From positions 1 through 7,489 of the forward strand of contig CAKUKJ010000099.1 of the NCBI GenBank assembly GCA_934662525.1: 7,489 nt of DNA. Reading direction: 5' to 3'. Positions 5,301 to 7,489 of this stretch are shown here, piece by piece (within the stretch, counting starts at the first letter, position 1; every line of letters starts with the position of its first letter). Origin of the DNA: an uncultured Coriobacteriales bacterium (GTDB taxonomy: Bacteria > Actinomycetota > Coriobacteriia > Coriobacteriales > UMGS124). The notes under the pieces were generated by a model. That model was not told the DNA's origin and ran no database searches. It saw nothing but the letters and a program-made list of their open reading frames with translations. The translations under genes and the position numbers were made by a program.

Positions 5301-7489
5301 GCGGCGTGGTCGCCACGCTGACCACGGACGCGTCGGGCAGGTGCTCCACGGCGGCCGACGCCCTGACCCTAGGCACCTACACGGTGACCGAGGCCGCCGC
5401 GCCCTCCGGCTACGGCATGCCCGCCGACGAGGCCTCGCGCACCCAGGCGGTCGCGCTCTCCACGCCCGGCGAGGTCGTCGCCCTGCAGGCCCCCTTCCGC
5501 GACCCCGTGCTGCGCGGGGGCCTCTCCGTGCAGAAGGCCGACGTGGAGACCGGCGGCACGAGCCCGCAGGGCGGCGCCTCCTTCGAGGGTGCGGTCTTCG
5601 AGGTATATAACACAAACAGCCAGCAGGTCGTGGTGAACGGCGTGAGCTACGGGCAGGGCGACAAGGTGGCCACGCTGACCACCGACGCGTCGGGGTCCGC
5701 ATCGACGGCCGCCGACCTCCTGCCCGTGGGGACGTACAAGGTCGTGGAGACCCAGGCGCCCAAGGGCTACCAGGTGAACGGCACGGAGTGGGAGGTGACG
5801 GTCGAGGCCGACAAGGTCGCGGCGGTGGGCTCGGCCGCCAAGGCCCTGTCGTCTGACGGGGGCACGGCGATGAACCCGCTCGAGGCGCTCGCCTCGCTGT
5901 TCGCGCCCACGACCGCAAACGCGGACGAGGCCGACGGCGCCGAGGGTCAGGATAACGACGCGGCCGCCCAGGCCGATGCCCAGGCCGCCGGCTCCTCGGT
6001 TGCCGAGCAGGTCGTGCGCGGAGGCGTTCGCGTCCACAAGGTCGACGCCGACACGGGCCAGGGCTCGGCGCAGGGCGACGCGACGCTCGAGGGCACCGAG
6101 TTCACCATCGCCACGCTGAACGCCAACCCCGTCGTCGTGGGCGGCAAGACCTATACGCGCGGCTCCGACGTCATGAGGATCTACACCGACGAGGACGGGA
6201 TGGCCCAGACCGGCGAGCGCGACCTGCCCTACGGCGCGTACTCAATCCGCGAGACCTCGGCGCCGACCGGCTACTACGACGTCGGGCAGATCTTCGAGGT
6301 CACCCGCGACGGCGTGATCGTCGAGCTGGGGCAGGACTTCGAGAACGACGTCAGGCGCGGCGGCATCTCCGTCCAGAAGGTCGACGCCGACCTGGGGCAG
6401 GCCCAGACCCAGGGCTCGGCGACGCTTGCGGGCACGGTCTTCCAGGTCACGAACGCCTCCAAGGACAAGGTCATCGTGGACGGCGTGTACTACGACCCCG
6501 GCGAGGTCGTGGCCACCCTGGTGACCGACGACAGCGGCTTCGCGTCGACCGACGCGAACGCCCTGCCCTACGGCACCTACACCGTCAAGGAGATCGACCC
6601 GCCCTCCGGCTACCTGGCCGGCGAGGAGGGCTTCTTCCAGACCGTCGAGCTGCGCGAGGGCGGCGTGGTCGTGGCGTGCGGGGAGAGCTTCGCCAACGAC
6701 GTCAAGCGCGGCGGCATCTCGCTGCACAAGGCCGACGCCGAGAGCGCGGGCGGCCTGGCGCAGGGCGCGGCGACCCTCCAGGGCGCCGAGTTCAACGTCT
6801 ACAACGCCAACGAGCAGCCCGTGGTGGTCGACGGCAAGACGTACGCAAAGGGCGACGTGGTCATGACCCTCGTCACGGACGAGGACGGCAACGCCTCCAC
6901 CGGGGCGCGCGACCTTCCGGTCGGCACCTACACGGTGCGCGAGGTCAAGGCTCCCGAGGGCTACGACCCCGACCCCGAGGCGCAGGACGTGACCGTGGTG
7001 GACGACGGCTCCACCGTCGCCTGCGGCCACAGCTTCAACGACAGGGTGATCCGGGGCGGCTTCGGCCTGCGCAAGGCCGACTCCGAGACGGGGGCGGCCA
7101 AGGCCCAGGGCGACGCCACGCTTGCGGGCGCGGCCTTCGAAATCGTGAACTCCAACGAGCGGAACGTGGTCTACGAGGGCGCGGAGTACGAGCCCGGCCA
7201 GGTCGTGGCGACGATCGAGACCGACGGCTCGGGCTGGGCGCAGGTGCCCGCGGGGTCGCTGCCCTACGGCGCCTACACGGTGACCGAGGTGTCCTCCCCT
7301 GACGGCTACCGCGTCGGCGACGCCGACGGCGCGCACAAGAGCATCACCGTCACCGTCGACTCCAAGGGCTGGTGGTGCTCCTACGAGGACAACGAGATGG
7401 CCGACCAGGTCGTGCGCGGCGGCATCAGCCTGCACAAGGTGGACGCCGACACCATGGCGGGCGACGCCCAGGGCGAGGCGACCCTGGAG
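2150..7489 (+). CDS. Giant SpaA/Cna-B repeat adhesin with probable thioester domain (3'-partial)
   Basis: This is a very large secreted surface protein; 1780 residues are visible and the frame is open at the right edge. It starts at GTG 2150 behind a good Shine-Dalgarno sequence. The order is: signal peptide (about 1-52, predicted cut AYA/D), Ser/Asp/Glu/Pro-rich stalk (about 53-165), beta-rich stretch (about 168-300), probable thioester domain (about 300-517, Cys320 and Gln484), four divergent Cna-B/SpaA-like modules (518-1016), then regular SpaA modules starting at residues 1017, 1123, 1291, 1404, 1521, 1636 and 1757. Array modules open with GG-x-x-V-x-K-x-D, have a middle TYTV-x-E-x-x-x-P-x-GY strand, and mostly close with F-x-N-D or a variant. 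These supply the Lys, Glu and Asn/Asp that form intramolecular isopeptide bonds in this fold. The expected role is a stiff rod or pilus-like fibre carrying an adhesive tip. The C-terminal anchor lies outside the window, so anchoring by the adjacent sortase is inferred. The reading is continuous, with no frameshift or internal stop. The ligand is unknown. Confidence 0.93.
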   Translation, partial: MTSIKANPAAKPPGQPRLSGHDIVNFLTAAVFSLALALSTPLSGVGAQLAYADGAETASIDVVEDMFDSTASDPASNDTGSLDPPAAGSSNASQPDTSDENGAVEGAVTVLPSEPESAEQPSQSPSPSADIAAAQDSSATQPGEAQITIVQDAEEGKNAQPASGARATIGSYAAGMGVSYATLTLSGLAGPTTVSVKADGTAVLMSTMTRDVYDDALGGWFAVVDLDVPGDGTYELDGVQPEGVESVTVRDENGVEAVLLDRAAVQSQLAAIPATLSYANLGTITVGKGGDYSQPSMGKTQNGEDWSYTYKTWNGYYVQCITPTAAAGYDYSRDTAMWASDQAVSFYEYVASRGYVADSLGVPASDPGRQAIQSLASQISTSGNQTFAAEHLVMSAALKLQVAHGQGVFESTGADAARNAGWLWTATCDSLAGENWTGGQIYLRLSGSMDYNSSASAVEAALYTLYQQYTSQGYAKLMNGITAQAWIGFYRSNTAYFSGCQHIMGYKLSGRLVTTTQLTVSKESAYSNGSWTPLKSSATWRLVSVVNGVEGTAYDQTLSSRDGSATVTFTGAPNSTQFRLYEVKAPSGYTAREAVGLCTDAAGNWTMWNQQARGWNNSTWSSTSAGKTVYTGVTGSGPSTTLHVMDAPTPPQTGKVELYKVSAKPEVTNGNASYSVQGAEYGVYSDSGCTQLVTTMTTGSDGHAVSGALAAGTYWVKETKASKGYALDAGSYKVTVAAGATARVGGSNGIVKEQPQNDPLAVKIYKVDSASGQKEPQGDASLEGAQITVRYYAGQYSATSELPSKATRTWVLRTDKDGYAALNASYKISGDDLYYVDGKITMPLGTVTVQETKAPSGYNVNTEVFVRTIAADGSGSEPISVDMTFQIPESVQMGGLSVQKAASGALPAGATLEGVQFQVFNGSAQAVTVGGVSYAPATSQSIADGSAKPILTLTTDRDGHAATAKDALPFGTYIVHESYVPDSTCTVATAPDQTVQVRAANTLTPCSASFVNEVAKAGLSVQKLDAQTADGSAQGSASLAGARFEVRDASGGVVATLTTDASGRCSTAADALTLGTYTVTEAAAPSGYGMPADEASRTQAVALSTPGEVVALQAPFRDPVLRGGLSVQKADVETGGTSPQGGASFEGAVFEVYNTNSQQVVVNGVSYGQGDKVATLTTDASGSASTAADLLPVGTYKVVETQAPKGYQVNGTEWEVTVEADKVAAVGSAAKALSSDGGTAMNPLEALASLFAPTTANADEADGAEGQDNDAAAQADAQAAGSSVAEQVVRGGVRVHKVDADTGQGSAQGDATLEGTEFTIATLNANPVVVGGKTYTRGSDVMRIYTDEDGMAQTGERDLPYGAYSIRETSAPTGYYDVGQIFEVTRDGVIVELGQDFENDVRRGGISVQKVDADLGQAQTQGSATLAGTVFQVTNASKDKVIVDGVYYDPGEVVATLVTDDSGFASTDANALPYGTYTVKEIDPPSGYLAGEEGFFQTVELREGGVVVACGESFANDVKRGGISLHKADAESAGGLAQGAATLQGAEFNVYNANEQPVVVDGKTYAKGDVVMTLVTDEDGNASTGARDLPVGTYTVREVKAPEGYDPDPEAQDVTVVDDGSTVACGHSFNDRVIRGGFGLRKADSETGAAKAQGDATLAGAAFEIVNSNERNVVYEGAEYEPGQVVATIETDGSGWAQVPAGSLPYGAYTVTEVSSPDGYRVGDADGAHKSITVTVDSKGWWCSYEDNEMADQVVRGGISLHKVDADTMAGDAQGEATLE
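2306..2650 (+). other. Ser/Asp/Glu/Pro-rich low-complexity stalk in the adhesin
   Basis: Residues about 53-167 are rich in Ser, Ala, Asp, Glu, Pro and Gln and contain no Cys and few large hydrophobics. It is probably a disordered, acidic spacer between the cleavage site and the folded head. No repeat unit or known motif was recognised. Confidence 0.7.
3047..3700 (+). other. Probable thioester (TQXA-like) adhesion domain
   Basis: Residues about 300-517 precede the first Cna-B-like module, where thioester domains usually sit. Cys320 lies in YYVQCITPTAAAGYDY, resembling the aromatic-x-x-Cys-Ile context of the reactive Cys. Gln484 lies in GITAQAWIGF, near the domain end, where the family has T-Q-x-A-I-W; here the Thr is replaced by Ala. 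The spacing of 164 residues is close to the roughly 150 of characterised streptococcal thioester domains. Such domains carry an internal Cys-Gln thioester that reacts with host amines. Cys428 and Cys500 are also present and could form a disulfide. The assignment rests on position, motif and spacing, not on a profile match. Confidence 0.55.
3701..5197 (+). other. Four divergent Cna-B/SpaA-like modules
   Basis: There are four modules, at about 3701-4105, 4106-4423, 4424-4828 and 4829-5197 (residues 518-652, 653-758, 759-893, 894-1016). The first is the most degenerate: LTVSKES opens it and YEVKAPSGY marks the Glu strand. The second has ELYKVSA and VKETKASKGY; the third KIYKVDS and VQETKAPSGY; the fourth SVQKAAS, IVHESYVPDS and FVNEV. 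The Lys and Glu needed for isopeptide bonding are visible in most. Lengths vary (106-135 residues) because of strand and loop insertions, unlike the tighter array after 5198. Confidence 0.75.
5198..7489 (+). repeat. Tandem SpaA-module array in the adhesin, continuing past the window
   Basis: Modules begin at 5198, 5516, 6020, 6359, 6710, 7055 and 7418; the last is cut by the window edge. The intact units are 318, 339, 351, 345 and 363 bases; the unit at 5516 is 504 bases because of an insertion. Shared protein marks are GG-I/V/L-x-V/L-Q/H-K-V/A-D at the start, QG-x-A-x-L-x-G-A-x-F, a VVV-x-G-x-x-Y hairpin in most units, TLxTD-x-x-G, LP-x-GTYTV-x-E, and a closing F-x-N-D-V or variant. DNA is locally near-identical: 5312-5337 and 5669-5694 differ at one of 26 bases. 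Repeats of this kind can change copy number by recombination. Confidence 0.88.
5828..6004 (+). other. Ala/Asp-rich insertion interrupting one SpaA module
   Basis: The module that begins at 5516 loses its expected closing strand, and residues about 1227-1285 read instead as a 59-residue Ala/Asp/Gly/Gln-rich stretch. It includes a short amphipathic segment (NPLEALASLF) and an acidic run (ADEADGAEGQD). The frame is kept and the next module starts normally at 6020. It could be a flexible hinge or the scar of a recombination event. Confidence 0.65.

Noticed and set aside
4908..5918. Minus-strand open frame of 336 codons
   Set aside because: The product is an Arg/Pro/Ser-rich shadow typical of high-GC antisense frames, and the plus strand codes convincingly throughout.
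6242..7435. Minus-strand open frame of 397 codons opposite the SpaA array
   Set aside because: It mirrors the strong GC3 bias and repeats of the plus-strand gene; its Val/Gly/His/Arg/Asp-rich product has no recognisable domain.
5198..7489. CRISPR-like array from the regular repeat spacing
   Set aside because: The units are about 320-360 bases, coding, in frame and diverged, which is protein-module duplication rather than short identical repeats with spacers.

Overview
The window is a single-strand (+) block from a high-GC genome and encodes cell-surface machinery. It holds the 3' end of a VaFE-repeat protein with an LPQTG sorting signal (1-1209), a class B sortase (about 1203-2117), and the first 1780 codons of a giant secreted adhesin or fibre protein (2150 to beyond 7489). 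The LPXTG anchor, the sortase B, strong GC3 bias and stacked SpaA/Cna-B modules point to a Gram-positive host. The combination of VaFE repeats, sortase B and SpaA modules at roughly 65% GC fits the Coriobacteriia (Eggerthella, Collinsella or Olsenella relatives), but that is inference; no marker gene is present.

Layout: the first gene is open at the window's left edge. It carries one partial and two complete VaFE-type modules, a Pro/Thr/Ser linker, LPQTG, a hydrophobic segment and an oddly long 58-residue tail. The sortase start overlaps its stop (GTGGTAG), so the two are probably translationally coupled. After a 32-bp gap with a clear Shine-Dalgarno sequence comes the giant gene. In order it has a signal peptide, a Ser/Asp/Glu/Pro-rich stalk, a beta-rich stretch, a probable thioester domain (Cys320 and Gln484), four divergent Cna-B/SpaA-like modules, and then a more regular array of SpaA modules of about 105-120 residues that is still running at the right edge. 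One array module lacks its last strand and carries a 59-residue Ala/Asp-rich insertion instead.

Working model: the sortase links the LPQTG protein and probably the giant protein (whose C-terminus is not visible) to the wall or to each other. The giant protein is a rod of isopeptide-locked modules presenting an N-terminal thioester domain that could bond covalently to a host or neighbour-cell surface. No RNA gene, CRISPR array, insertion sequence or convincing promoter or terminator was seen, and no gap over 300 bases lacks a gene. The best leads are a G6 tract after the first gene's membrane segment, where loss of one G would give a normal-length tail, the thioester domain, and the broken, insertion-bearing module.
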